Shown: one piece after another, positions 37,173 to 49,056 of the stretch
Position numbering within the stretch: the first letter of the stretch is position 1
Layout: each line of letters opens with the position of its first letter
Assembly: GCF_000247695.1 (NCBI RefSeq)
Contig: NW_004624752.1
Location: 1,003,865 to 1,067,864, forward strand
Reading direction: 5' to 3'
DNA length: 64,000 nucleotides
DNA from: Heterocephalus glaber
Lineage: Eukaryota; Chordata; Mammalia; Rodentia; Bathyergidae
The notes under the pieces: model-generated
Told to the model about the DNA's origin: nothing
The model's database searches: none
Seen by the model: only the letters and a program-made list of their open reading frames with translations
Made by a program: the position numbers and the translations under genes

Positions 37173-37214
37173 TGCCTATGGGCTGTGGTGCAGCTGCTAA
37201 GGCTGGATTCCAGA

Positions 37215-37540
37215 GCCACCCAGATATTAATTATTGCAACACTTCCTGAGCATTGTGAAATTTAGATCCCAATGTCCCTGGAATCCTTTCTGTGGCTGAC
37301 TCCATCTACCTGTCTTAACCCTGAGAAACAGTGAGAAATTGTCATTGAATTTTAATGCCTGTCGCTATTATTTAATTTACACCAAGCAATTCAGGAAAGA
37401 AAAAAAATGCATGTCCACAGAAGCGTAAATCTGAAACCTGATCAATCCTTTAAGAGGCGATAAATACGAACATCCTTACTTTTGGCATTTATAAATTATT
37501 TGCTTCGTTAGGACAAAGAACATTGACATTTGTGAGCTGT
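37215..37540. promoter_or_regulatory. AT-rich island, candidate conserved regulatory element
   Basis: About 325 bp with ATATTAATTATTGC, TATTATTTAATTTAC, GCATTTATAAATTATTTGC and retained CpGs (GTCGCT, AAGCGTAAA, GGCGATAAATACGAAC, CTTCGTTAGG). No repeat signature. Function is inferred. Confidence 0.4.
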
Positions 37541-37693
37541 GTGGTGTCCACCCAGTGTCAGGGCAGAGGGAAACAATTACATGGTGTCAGGTTCCTGGGA
37601 AGATGCAGTGGTTATTGTTATGACAGGAAATGCCAATTAAAGCCAGAAACTCCCAGATTCATTACACTCCTTTCATAAGATGTTACCTGTCTG

Positions 37694-37783
37694 GGCCGGG
37701 GATTTAGCTCAGTGGTTCCACTGTCTGCCTTGCAAAAGCACAAGGACCTGAGTTCGATCCCCGGTACCAAAACCAAAAAACAA
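37694..37783 (+). mobile_element. tRNA-Ala-derived SINE (ID-like) with target-site duplication
   Basis: The head reads GGCCGGGGATTTAGCTCAGTGG (broken here as A-box region TAGCTCAGTGG at about 37704-37714), an anticodon-stem region with TGC at the anticodon position (CCTTGCAAA), and a B-box AGTTCGATCC at 37751. An A-rich tail follows. Flanks: AAGATGTTACCTGTCTG at 37677-37693 and AAGATATCACCTGTCTG at 37784-37800, a 17-bp duplication with 2 differences. The short tail and near-intact B-box suggest a fairly recent copy. It is a retroposed element, not a tRNA gene. Confidence 0.85.
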
Positions 37784-37800
37784 AAGATATCACCTGTCTG

Positions 37801-38474
37801 GTTCGAGATGTCCAAGATTCCTGAAAGCAGGGATGGCTGCCTCCCGTGAAACCACCCTGCACACACATCAGCCTGTGAGCTGTGCACATGCCTCACACCA
37901 CATGCCTTCCACACCACTGGAATAGACACCCATCACACCCAGACGTAGACACACTGCACACCCTGACCCACGCACACGTCCACCCTTCCCCATCCCCACA
38001 CTCACACACGACTTCTCCAAGCCTCATTCAATCTTAATCACAAGTTTCACTTGGGTGAAACCGTTCAGGTTTTTGAAAACAGATTCCAGGCAGAGTTCCT
38101 CAAACTGTACCTTCTCTGGCCAAAGAGGCCCCAAGTGTCCGCTGACCACTGCCTTGAGGGGGCCTTTGGCCTGGGCCAGGCTGGGGTCATGTTGCCCACA
38201 CTTTTCCACAGCCTAGGAGTCACCTGGGAAAGCCCCAGACCCCTTGGGGGCAATGCCTGCTTGGCACAGCTGATCCTGGCCGGGTGTCAGGTGGGGACCC
38301 TATGTGTGCATCCTCATGGGGGCCCAAGCCTTGCAGGATGCAAGATGCAGACCTCTGCTGAGGGGTCTCCCAGGCCTCCATCAGGGGGCCCCCAGGCTCT
38401 GGGCCCAGGGCAGGGCTCCAGGGAGCATTCTTGGATGTCCACGCTTCTGTCCCCAGGGCTGGCAAGGCCTCCCA
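37801..38474. other. Unassigned GC-rich spacer
   Basis: Contains a CA-rich stretch near 37860-38010 and no recognisable gene. Confidence 0.4.
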
Positions 38475-38640
38475 GCACCATGAAGTGAAGTCGTTTATTG
38501 TCCTGGGAGCCTTCATTTCTAAGATATTCATGTTTAGATAAAACTTTTATATATCTCAATAATTATATCAACAGATCTTAATCTGGGTAATTAAAATTCA
38601 GTCAGACGCTCCTGGGATATCACAAATGCCCACAAATCAT
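38475..38640. promoter_or_regulatory. AT-rich island, candidate conserved regulatory element
   Basis: About 165 bp with TCAATAATTATATC, GGGTAATTAAAATTC and TCTTAATCTGG between GC-rich flanks; no repeat signature. Function is inferred. Confidence 0.35.
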
Positions 38641-40594
38641 CTTAATGGCCACAAGCTGTTCCCTGAGGTGGGCAGAGCCACACCGGGATCCCAGCTGCAC
38701 CTGCGCTGTGTTTATCCAGGGTTTCTCCTTTGCAAGGGGGTCCCTGCAGAGAAAGCAGCGGTCGGGGTCACCTGCCATGTGGCTCCAGTGAATCCCTGAA
38801 CACCCTCTCCCGGGGGATGGGGACATTTGTGGTTTCGGGTAACATTTCCCAAAAACCTGCTCCGTCCCAGGGCTGTGAGGGTCACAGGAGGGGCTTCAGC
38901 ACCTCAGTGCTGCTGCCGTTGCACAGGCCATTTGCTACCAGCTGTGCCTCAGGGCGTGGCCAGAAGCTGCCACACCAGCCCTGGCGCCTCATGTTCCCTT
39001 GAGCCTTCTCAGCCTCAGCAGTGCTGGCGGCGCGTCAGGTGGGAGGGAACAGGAAGGACCAGTGGCAGGGCCATGGGGCACTCTGGCCCCAGGAACTCAT
39101 GGTTGTGCTGGTCCTCACTGTTCCCATCTCTATAATGGGCACCATGAAGGGACGTGTCTCTGGCTGCTGTGGGTTAAGTGTGGCACGGAGCCGTGGTCTG
39201 GCCCATATGGGGCCCAGCAGCACAGTAGCTTGGGCGCCCCCCTTCCGCAGGCCCTGGGGGATGGCAGTCTCTCCCTCTGTACGTCTGCTGGGCTCATCGT
39301 CCCTGGGGCCCGGTGGTCTCCACCCAGCCGTTGGGCCTTAGCACTTTCCTTTGAGGACAGCTCTCCACCCTGCTGGCCACCCCAGGCCTCAGGACCCCCG
39401 GGACAGTGTGAAGGGGTGCTGTGAGGCCAGGCAGAAGCACTGTCCTCCGTGTCCCTCAGGGCGGCAGCCAGGGTCCAGGGTGGGCTTCCAGGGCAGCCTG
39501 GCTGTGACGCTGTCCCCACCTCGTCCCAGGAGCAAGTGACTCCTGTCCTTTCTGGGGGTGCACTGGTCACTGCCTCGGTGTGGAGGAAGGCAGGTGACAC
39601 TGAGCCTGTGTGGACACCGGCGTGGGACAGGTGCTTGTCCTTTGCCATCAGAGACACAGCACAACAGACTGGCGTCACCGAGGAAGAGACTCATTTGCAC
39701 TCAGCTCTTCAGGTCAGGGGTCCCATCCTGTGGTGCCCTGGCTGGCTCGTGTCCCGGGAGGGCAGGAGAGCGAGTGTGGTTTCTTCTGGTTTCTCTGCCT
39801 CTCTTCCCACAAGGCCACCCCGGTGTCCAGTCATGGCCTCAATGAATCGCCTGACCTTCACCACCTCCCAGGTCCCCACCTGGGTACCGTGGTTGATTCC
39901 TCTTCCGCCCGCTTCCTGCCTCAGATGGGCTTACAGTTCAGCACTCAAGACTCAGGGGCAGACAGGACCACCCCCACCTGCCTTGGGGCCACTGTGGGTG
40001 CCCTGGGGCCTCCTGGTCTGGGATAGCCCCAGAGGGGACACATCTGTGTAGAGCAGAGGAGCTCCCCAGCCTCCAGGATGAGACGTCGCAGTTCCCATGG
40101 AATAGAAAGATTGGACACTGGACCGATGGCTCTGCCAGGAAGGGGTGGTATTGCCCCTCGCTGCCAGTGTTTTTGTGCCCAAATATGTGGGACACTGCAG
40201 GGTGTCAGCAAGCAGGCAACAGGCAGGTGGAGAGGGCTCCGGGCTTTCGGGTCCAGCAACCCTGCAGTTTGTGCTGAGAATGGCAGGCTGTGGCCACCTC
40301 AGACCTGGGCACCTCCCGTGCCACTCCAGGCTCCTGTGGAGGGGGTCAGACTGTGAGCTTGGTGGTGGGCAGGGCCCAGGGCACCTGCACTGCCAGGTGC
40401 CCAGGGGGAGACAGTGTCACCGCAGGTGCTGTCTCCCCTCCCTGGCTCAGCCCCGGCTTTGAGCTGGATCCGTGAGGTTGTGAGTTCAGGGTGCATCTTG
40501 GGTGGCTGGGGGACCCTTCCCCATGCCTCGGTGGGCGCACCCTGAGGTCTCCTGTGACACCTGCAGCCCATGGGGGCCCAGCTGTCCCCTCCCC
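38641..40594. other. GC-rich unique DNA, no gene found
   Basis: Dense overlapping frames on all six frames (up to 200 codons, plus, 39449-40051), as expected for GC-rich DNA. None has a recognisable domain. Confidence 0.45.
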
Positions 40595-41025
40595 AGACAC
40601 AACTTCACCTCGTTAAAATGTCACTCCCCAAGGAATCGCATGCAATGGTATTTTTGCTTTATTTACATGAAAATCAACAGATGTTAGCAAGTTAATGTCA
40701 TTTATTATATAAGATGTGATGATGACAATACAATTAGTATTTTTTAAACTGTAATTGTAAAATTGACCTTATTAAAATTCCACTTCCTCCATAATTAAAA
40801 AAACTAATTACTTCTAGTAATTGGACCAGAAATGACATTTTCAGTTCATTAATATTCAGCAAATTGTTTTTGAAGATGTTCTTGCACAGCCTACCGTCAA
40901 CCACTAGCATTTCTGTTCATTTCTTATTTAAAAATCATCTGGAAATAGTAGTTTGCATTTTAACAAGATGTGTACCCATGAATTGATTTTGTAAATAAAG
41001 TTTTTAATTGTTAGTTAATTTGCTG
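40595..41025. promoter_or_regulatory. AT-rich island with inverted homeodomain-like sites
   Basis: About 430 bp, the largest AT-rich island of the 30-43 kb interval, starting abruptly at about 40595. It contains ATTAAAAAAACTAATTAC, AGTAATTGGACC, TTCATTAATATTC, GTAATTGTAAAATTG and TTAGTTAATTTGC. An inverted repeat AATTACT-TCT-AGTAATT spans 40806-40822 and places two TAATT-type cores head to head. No repeat family is recognisable. Enhancer function is inferred from composition only. Confidence 0.45.
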
Positions 41026-41134
41026 GGCTCTGTCCCTGTGAGGCCCTGGGGTGAGCACGTGGAGGGCAGGCCTGAGTGGAGCTGTCAGCCCTCCGAGCTC
41101 CTCTGCCCAGGGCCGGGTCACGCTCCGCTGCTCC

Positions 41135-41260
41135 TCAATGCTGCAGTCTAATTGCTTGGCCGGGAAGGTGGAGGGTGAATCGAAATTACTGAGTGTGAAC
41201 TAGTTTTGTAATTAACTGAGCTCAGGAGAAGATTTTTAAAGAATGAAAATCAGCAGTTCA
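41135..41260. promoter_or_regulatory. AT-rich island, companion to the 40.6-41.0 kb block
   Basis: TCTAATTGCTTGG, GAATCGAAATTACTG and TGTAATTAACTGAGC within about 125 bp, separated from the larger island by about 110 bp of GC-rich DNA. Confidence 0.35.
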
Positions 41261-43080
41261 GGGCCCCTGTGGAGACCTGGTTCCTGGTGTCCTTGGGAGC
41301 ACACAGTGTCTGGCTGAGGGGTTCCCTCTCCAGAGGCAGAGCTGCTGGGAGGTCTGCAGCCCTGTCCTTCATTTGTCCTCCCAAAGCAGCTACTTTGACA
41401 CTCAAACAAGGGCTTGTCTTTCACGGGGCATTGCCCTGCCGGCCCTCTGCAGTCAGGATGCTGGTGCAGTTCCCACTCAGGCCCTGGCTGGTGAGTACGG
41501 GGTGGGGAGGGCACACTGTCCCCAAAGAAGGCGCACAGTTCACTTTAGACGAGCAGGTGCTGGTGCCAATGGGAGGCCCTGAGGCTCCAGGGAGAGGGGA
41601 TAAAGAGCAGACAGGTCACATCCCAGAGCTGAGTGATGTCGAGTCCCAGGAGAAGCAGGGGACCCTGGGCCCCCAGCAACCTGGGCTGTGGGACCTGGGC
41701 CATCAGGGAGGCTGGCCGTCAGGAGCCCACTGCTGCCCTGGGCATCTCTGATCTCTCCCCTCGGAGCTGCTTTCTGCTGGGAAGGATGCATGTGCAAGAA
41801 GAGGGCTGCGGGCGAACCACTGCGCCTCGATGCAGCCCCTGGAGCTGGCAGGAGCCTGGCCCCCGACCTGGGGCTTGTGGTCTTGGGGCCCCTGGGCTCT
41901 TCTCCGTGTCACTTTGCACTTGCGTCTCCCTTATTAGTCAGGGATTTCCAGAGAAACAAGCCAAGAGGATACCTGGAGGCAAAAAAGTGCCCCGGAAGTG
42001 CTGTGCAAGTCGCAGACCTGAGAAAGTTGTCAAGTAATTCAGAGCTGGGTGGCCTGAGGACTGGGCAGGACTGAATGACTAACTGATCATTTCCGGCATC
42101 TGAAGGCTGAGACTGCGTGGGCTGACGTCTTGGGGGTGAGGTGCTGCACTTTGATCTCCACAGAGGTCCTTCCTGCTCCACCTCTGCCGTGCCAGGCCCA
42201 GATTGAGTGCATGAGGCCACCGCATGGGGAGAGCAGCTCTGTGCTCTGTGTGCGGATCCTGGTGCTAATGTTACGCCCAAAACAGTCCTGCACCAGCTGT
42301 GGGTGCCCCAACCCTGGTCACCTGGAATTCCAGCTCCCGAACCCTCTCTATGGTGCAAGTGCTGCTCCCTCTAGGAGCATGAGGGCCATTGGCAGCTGGG
42401 CTGAGCCCTGCTGGGCTGAGGTCCCGCTGCCTGCAGAGCAGCGTGTGAGAGTGAGTGCTTCTCATGATGGTGCCTGTCATGCACCAAAGGCTGACAGATA
42501 CACCCACCAGCATCCCACTCCCACATTGTCCCACACCGTCATTGTCCCAGGCAGCCCAAGATGCTGCAGGATGAGCAGGTCCACCGTGCTCCCTTCCCAC
42601 TCCAGACCACCAAAGGCTGAAGGGGATTTTATGGATCAGTCACTTGGGCAGTAAACAAAGGGGCTCACTCTGCTGAAGAAAGAGGGTTAAGATGCATGGC
42701 AGATTCTTAAAATGTGTTTTTATTGAATTCTGAGGAACTTGTGAGCGTTATCCATGGTGTCAGAGGGAGGAGGACCCAGGCCCCAACCTGCCTGGAGCGA
42801 GCATTGCCTCAGTGTCCCTGCACAAGGGGACCACGTCCTCTCCCAGCATCTGCACTCCCGTCACACCAGCTAATGTACCAGATGCTGTGCCTCTTGCCCC
42901 TGCCTCTGTTTATCTGCCTGCATATACAGTTATAAGAGTATATGATAGATTTTCCCTTGGTTTTGAATTTTACACAACAGAATACTATTGTAGTAATGGA
43001 GCTATTTCTAAGACTTGCATGTATTCTTAAGCCTGTTGTGCTTCTGACATTTATTGATGTTGTTTCTTGTCATTGAAATT
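41261..43080. other. GC-rich unique DNA, no gene found
   Basis: Chance frames only. A short stretch at 41933-41960 (ATTAGTCAGGGATTTCCAGA) resembles the start of a common mammalian LTR but is too short to call. Confidence 0.4.
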
Positions 43081-43479
43081 CATTTCCATTGATGCACCGC
43101 CTCCCTTACATGAATGCACAAACGCGTTTTATTTCTTTATCCCATGATTGGTAGGCACCCGGTCTTATGCTGTGGTGCACAGGGTGGTGCCGTAAATGTC
43201 CCTGTCTATGTTCCCTGGCGCACACAGGCAACAGAAGCAGCGGTGCCTATGCCTGGACACAAGTTGCTTCATTGTGTGGCAGCTCAGGTGCACCTCAGGT
43301 GACAAGACGAGTTATTTTCGAAGTGATTGTTCCCATCTTCTCCCACCAGTGGATGCACACAGCAGCTGCTCTGTGTCTTTGGCAGGGCTTTCCACTCTGA
43401 AATTTACATTTTTATTTGTTCTTCTGTTGATAGACAATTGTGTTGGATGGACAATTAGAAATTGTAAATAAAGCAGCTG

Positions 43480-45100
43480 TGTTTGCAGTGAGTCTTCCAG
43501 TGGGCGTACTTTTCCATCACTCATGGGTATATACCTAGCAGCAGAATTGCTGCACTGCATGGGGAGATCTTACCCTTCCTCTGAGGTTCGTGTGAGGCTC
43601 CACACCCCATTAATGGTCAAGGGTGGCTGCATGTCACCCCTGGGGCAGCAACAACCTCCTCCTATGCAGCCCTTCTTATGGATGTGTGGGGGAACTCACT
43701 GCAGTTTTAGTTTGCGTTTCTCTGGTGACTAATGATTTGGAGCACTTTGTGTCCATTGGCCCTTCATAGAGCTTCCTGTGAGAAGTGTCTGTTAACATTT
43801 TTGCCCATTTTCACTGGGTTGCTTGTCATTTTATTACTGAAAAATATGTGCACCTTATTTATTTATTTATTTATTTTGGTACTGGGGATAGAACTCGGGG
43901 CCTTGTGCTTGAAAGGCAGGTGGCAGAACCACTGAGCTAAATCACCAGCCCCTTACCTCTTTTTTTTGTTAGCAGTATCTTTTGCTGAGCAGAAATTCTT
44001 CATTTCAACAATTCTAATTCATCAATACTTTCTCCTGCTGCTATTGCTGTCTGGGTTCTGTGTAAGAAATCTCCACTTGCCCCCAATCACAATGATATTC
44101 CATTGTAATGCATCTCACAGCTCTAGAGTTTTGTTTTATGTTTAATTATGTGACATACTTCAAACTAATTTTCGTGTATTGTGTGAGATAAGGATGGATG
44201 CCATTTTTCTTTATTTCTTCTTGTGTATCCACCAGTTTCTGCCTCTGTACTTTGAGGCTTTGTTATTTAAGCACACATATTAAAGAGTTACTGAGACTCC
44301 GTGGAGAAGTGACCTTTTTACTACTGTGGAATCCCCCTCTTTATCTCCAATAATTTTCCTTGCTGTGAGGTCTGAAATTAATTTATCTACTTCAGCTTTC
44401 TTTTGATTAATGTTAGCACAGGGCATCTTTCTCCATTAATTTTCTTTTTGTGTCTTTATATATAGTGTTTTCTTTTAAGAAACATATAGTTGGGTCTCAT
44501 TTTGTTCAACAGTCTTGTTTTTTCCCACTTGCTCTGATAGTTTCTGCTTTTAATTGGTTTATTGGGAACACAGGTGTTTAAAGTGATTATTGATAAGTTG
44601 AATTAATATCTACCACATAATGTTGCTATTCCTACAGTTGCCCTTATTCTTCCTTTCTTACTTTTTTGTTGTCTTCTTTTTTCTGCCTTCCCTGATTTTA
44701 ATGGAGCAATTTATCTGATTCTGTTCTCTCTTAGCTTATTAGGTATAGTACTGAAATTTTGTTTCAGAGTTTGCAGTACTTATTTACAAATAATGCAGTC
44801 CACTTCCAGTAGCACAGCTCCTTCCCAGGAGTTGTAAGCCCCAGTCCTTCCCCTGCCCCTTCCTACTTACCCTTGAGCCACCATCACCGGTTACACTGTT
44901 GTTATTACTTCAAACAAACTATTATCTGTGACCTCAGTAAGAACATGAAAAAATAATTGATTTTATCTTCACATATTCACACACTATTAAGGGTTGTTTT
45001 GTAAATCCAAGCATCTGATTTATATAATTTTCCTTCCAACATTCTTGCAAGGCGCATCTACTGGTAACAAATTCCCCTAAATTTTATTTGAGAAAAATTT
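43480..45100 (-). mobile_element. Ancient L1, left segment
   Basis: Reads as L1 in reverse. Landmarks: CATCACTCATGGGTATATACC at about 43514 (reverse of the conserved ORF2 C-terminal stretch), GGTGACTAATGATTTGGAGC at 43723, AACATTTTTGCCCATTTTC at 43793, then CTGGGTTCTGTGTAAGAAATC at 44050, ATTTTCGTGTATTGTGTGAG at 44168 and TATTGGGAACACAGGTG at 44561. It is interrupted by a SINE at 43854-43952 and by a younger L1 at 45118. No frame survives. It may extend left to about 43090. Confidence 0.6.
43854..43952 (-). mobile_element. tRNA-Ala-derived SINE in the ancient L1
   Basis: T-rich tail (TTATTTATTTATTT) at 43857-43876, then the reversed head: TTGGTACTGGGGATAGAAC (B-box end) through ACTGAGCTAAATCACCAGCC (A-box end). 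Same family as the copy at 37694 with several substitutions in the head. Flanking CACCTTAT / CCCTTACCT is too short to be sure of a duplication. Confidence 0.8.
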
Positions 45101-45117
45101 CTGTCTCCTTCACTCTT

Positions 45118-47130
45118 TTTTAAAAAATGAATTTTATTGGTACATTTTAGGTATACAATATAATGACATTCATCATTGGAAATTTGCACCTTCACATAAT
45201 CTCTCTTGGTTCTTATTTTTTCCCCATGACCCTGCCCTCCCTTCAACCTCTCCATCCCTCCCTATTTACAAAGACTTTGTTTTCATTTTCTCACATTAAT
45301 TCCATTCCCTTCTTTCCTTTCCTTTACCCCTCCCACTTCCCCTTTGCCCCCTTTCTTCCTATTTCTCATTATCTATTATACCTTTTAGTCCTTATTTACA
45401 CTTTCAGTTTCTCACACTAGAGAAAGATTCTCTATATAGAAGACCCCAAGAACTCTACCAAAAGCCTTCTAGATTTAATAACCAAATTCACTAAAGTAGC
45501 TGTATACAAGGTCAACACACAAAAACCACTAGCTTTCCTCTACACGAACAACAGACTCATTGAGAGAGAAACAGGGCAAACAATTCCTTTCACAATAGCA
45601 TCCAAAAAACTGAAATACCTAGGAATCATCCTAACAAAAGAACTCAAAGACCTCTTCTCTGGAAACTATAGCACTCTGAAAAGAGAGATTGAAGATGATA
45701 TCAGAAAATGGACAGACATCCCCTGCTCCTGGGTAGGAAGGATCAATACAGTGAAAATGGCCACACTTCCAAAACTGCTACATAGATTTAATGCAATCCC
45801 AATTGAAATTCCAGCAGTATACTTTATTTATGGACCTTCAGAAAACAATCCAAAAATTCATTTGGAACAAGAAGAGACCTAGAATAGCAAAAGCAATTCT
45901 AGGCAACAGAGACATGGCAGGGGGTATCACAACCCCCAACTTGAAACTATGGTACAAAGCTACTGTGATAAAAACAGCATGGTACTGGCAAAGAAACAGA
46001 CCTGAGGACCAGTGGAACAGATTAGAAGATGCAGAAACAATCCCAGACATACTCAGCCACCTCATCTTTGACAAAGGAGCCAAACACCCTCACTGCAGGA
46101 AAGATAGCCTCTTTAATAAATGGTGCTGGAAAAATTGGGTTTCAACTTGCCAAAGATTAAAACTAGACCTATATCTCTCACCATGCACTAAACTAAAATC
46201 AAAATGGATTAACGATCTAAATATTAAAACAAATGCTGAACTGGCTAGAACAGAAATTAGGTAGAACTCTTGAAGACATTGGTGTAGGAAAAGATTTTAT
46301 GAACAAAACCTCAGTTGCCCATGAACTAGCACAATCAATCAACAAGTGGGGTCTCTTCTTATTAAGAAGCTTCTGCACAGCAAGAGAAACCACCAGCAGT
46401 GTGAAGAGAGAACCCACAATGTGGGAAAAATTTTCACCTGCTGTTCCTCAGGCAAAGGTCTACGATCTCGAATCTATAAAGAACTTGAAAAAATCAGACC
46501 TCCCAAATTTAAAGACCCAATCCAAAAATGGGCATCTGCAATGAAAAGACATTTCTCAGACAAAGAAGGAGAAATAGCAAATAAACATATGAAAAAATGT
46601 TCAATATCACTGGTCATTCAAGAGATGCAAATGAAAACAATGCTGAGATTCCACCTCACCCCAGAAAGAATGGCTGCTATCATGAAACCAACCAATAACA
46701 AATGCTGGCAGGGCTGTGGGGAAAGAGGAACCCTGCTCCACTGCTGGCGGGAGTATAGACTGGTGCAACCACTGTGGAAATCAGTGTGGAAATACCTCAA
46801 AGAACTAGATCTGAAAGTCCCATTTGACCCAGTTATTCCCCTGCTGGGGATCTTCCCCAAAGAATTAAAAGAATCATACCACAGTGATACATGTGCACCC
46901 ATGTTCATAGCAGCACAATTTGTAATAGATAAAACTTAGAAGCAGCTCAGTTGCCCATCAACTGGAGACTGGATAAAGAAAATATGGTTTTTTTTAAAAA
47001 ATGAAATGGAGTACTGCTCAGCCATAAAAATGAGAAATTAGAGACATTTATAGCTAAATGGATGCATATTGAGGCCATACTCTTAAGTGAAATAAGTAGA
47101 ACACACGTGTGTAAATACTGAATAGTTTCT
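45118..47130 (-). mobile_element. 5'-inverted (twin-primed) L1 insertion
   Basis: A 2.0-kb insertion flanked by the same 17-bp target, CTGTCTCCTTCACTCTT, at 45101-45117 and 47131-47147. The left part (45118 to about 45425) is the reverse complement of an L1 3' end, beginning with a T-rich/A-rich tract. The right part (about 45428 to 47130) is L1 ORF2 in plus orientation, ending beyond the ORF2 stop. The 3' end is thus on the minus strand and the 5' part is inverted, as produced by twin priming. The junction is at about 45425-45430. Listed on the minus strand because the poly(A) end lies left. Confidence 0.85.
45429..46940 (+). pseudogene. L1 ORF2 C-terminal coding remnant (inverted segment)
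   Basis: Encodes the part of L1 ORF2p after the reverse transcriptase catalytic centre, starting in LYIEDPKNSTKSLL (just after the position of the usual FADD motif, which is absent) and continuing through [99 protein letters not shown] and the C-terminal cysteine region KCWQGCGERGTLLHCW near 46710-46745, with DTCAPMFIAAQF near 46890. Three reading frames are needed: shifts occur near 45830 and between 46235 and 46440. No endonuclease domain is present. It is not functional. Confidence 0.9.
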
Positions 47131-47147
47131 CTGTCTCCTTCACTCTT

Positions 47148-49056
47148 GCAAGGCAGATGGCTGGAGACACAGTTCTAGATTTGTAGTCTCCAGCATCTAA
47201 CACAGTCCAGTCCACTCTCTTGCCTTGCATTGTTCTTGAAGAGAGCTCTGGTTGTTTCTTACTCTTGCCCCTTTATGTAAAGTGCTCACCAACCTTCTTT
47301 CAGATTCATCTTTGTCTTCATCACCTGAAATTTGAATATGTGATGCCTCAGTTCAGAGTTTTGCACTTGTCTGTCCTGTGTGGTGTTCTCTTAGCTTCCA
47401 AAGTCTGTCATTTGCTGTGTGTCATTAATTTTGGAAACATCTCACATTACATCAAGTATTTTTTCTGTTTCTTCCTCTCTTTTGAGTCCAAGAGCTCATT
47501 GAAATATGCAATGAATGTTGAAATTTAAAAAATTTATTTCTGTAAAAGACACATTGCCATTAAAATTCCTCCTTAAAACACTCTCCACTTTGAACACACT
47601 TGTCATTCTTTCTACTTTCTGAAAGAGCTCTGGATGTCTTCTTTCCTGTCTTTATGAGGTGTAGTCAAAACTATGGCCTCATTCTGCCTCATTGTCACAT
47701 TATGAGTGGAATAAATACTCTGAAATGCAATGTTTTGGTGACTTGAACATGTGAATGTCATGTGCTGATTCTCCTTTATTCTTATAACAGCTGTGACTCA
47801 AATATAGCTCTTTCTGTTATTAACATAACTAGACTCACTACACACTTTGATCTTTCAATTTTTCCTGTGGTCTTTAATTACTCTTTTTAGGGGGGTTCTT
47901 GTTAGTAGAATAGAGTTGGGTTTTATTAAATGTAGCTTTGTCTGCCTTTCACAGAGCTTTTATGCTCTGTGCGTTTGTGTGAATCGGTGACACATCTGGA
48001 TTTATAACTGCTCTTTTATGCTCTATTCCTTTCTTAATCTTCTTTATTTTTCTCTCTCTGTTATTGCTTCACCCTGCATTGACTTTTTTCTTTTTCAAAA
48101 ATTTCTCTAACAACTTTGTTAATCTACAGAATTTGCTTTACTCAGTACTTAATCAAATTATAAAACTGGTCAGCCTCTTTACCTTCTCTGTGATGTACAA
48201 GCAATGGGACATGCTCACTACCTCCTTCTGACTGCATTACCTTCGTTGGCACAAATTCAACATTTCTTTTTTCTTTGCAACACCACAAGATATTATTACT
48301 CTATTTTTGCACAGTTGCTTTTTAATGTTTTCCCTGTATTTGCCGATTTCTTTATGCTTCATTTCTTTTTCCTTTCCAGATCTTCCTTTGCAATCTCTGT
48401 CCTTCCATGTGAGAGAGATGCTTAATTTATTTTAAATGGTGCCAGCCATGGTTGGGTTGGGTTTCTGTAAAGTCTTTATTTCATCCCATGGTTGAACGAT
48501 GTTAATTCCAGTTTTAGACTTGTAAGTTTGCAGTTGTTTTATCTCAACACACTGTGGGTATGGTTCAGCTGTCTCTGTCTGCATGTTGAAGCCGAGCCAG
48601 CTTTGGGGGTAAATGCTGTTCTTTGAAGGTAATCTCTCTCTTGTCCCCAGCTGCTTCTGAATCTTCTCTCTATCTTTGATGCTCTGTAATTCCACTATGA
48701 TGTTTCTGTGCATAATTCTGTTATATTTATTCCATTTGGAATTAGCTTTCTTGAATCAGTGGTATCAGCAATTTTATTTTGGGGAGAAATTTATCAGTCA
48801 TGATCTTTTAAAATATTTCCCTGTCCCCTTGTTTTTTTTCTTCTCTGTCCGGACCCCCCCAGAATTGTAAGTTGAGCCTCACATTCTGCCTTCCTGCCTC
48901 TAGACTTCTCTTAGCATCTTTCTCTTTGTCCTTCCTGACAGATTTGTGTATGATTTATTCTGATCAAATTACCAATTCCTTCTCCTTTCTTCATTTCCTT
49001 TTCTCCTCATTCATTTGGTGAATTATTATTTCAAATATTGTATTTTCCTCTTTAAC
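47148..49056 (-). mobile_element. Ancient L1, middle segment
   Basis: Continuation of the old L1 to the right of the younger insertion. Its wording (for example CTCTGTAATTCCACTATGATG at 48692 and GATTTGTGTATGATTTATTC at 48942) fits the reverse of old L1M internal sequence. No reading frame survives. The alignment is by memory of the family layout, so limits are approximate. Confidence 0.5.

Noticed and set aside
36769..37219. Cys/His/Thr-rich repeat protein frames on both strands
   Set aside because: Read-through of the TG-rich repeat.
37694..37766. Possible tRNA-Ala gene
   Set aside because: The A- and B-boxes are tRNA-like, but the acceptor stem does not pair, an A-rich tail follows and target duplications flank it: a SINE.
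41931..41980. Start of a common mammalian LTR (ATTAGTCAGGGATTTCCAGAG)
   Set aside because: About 30 bases of similarity only; what follows does not continue the element.
45163..45420. Ser/Phe-rich 85-codon frame
   Set aside because: It is the reversed 3' untranslated part of the twin-primed L1.
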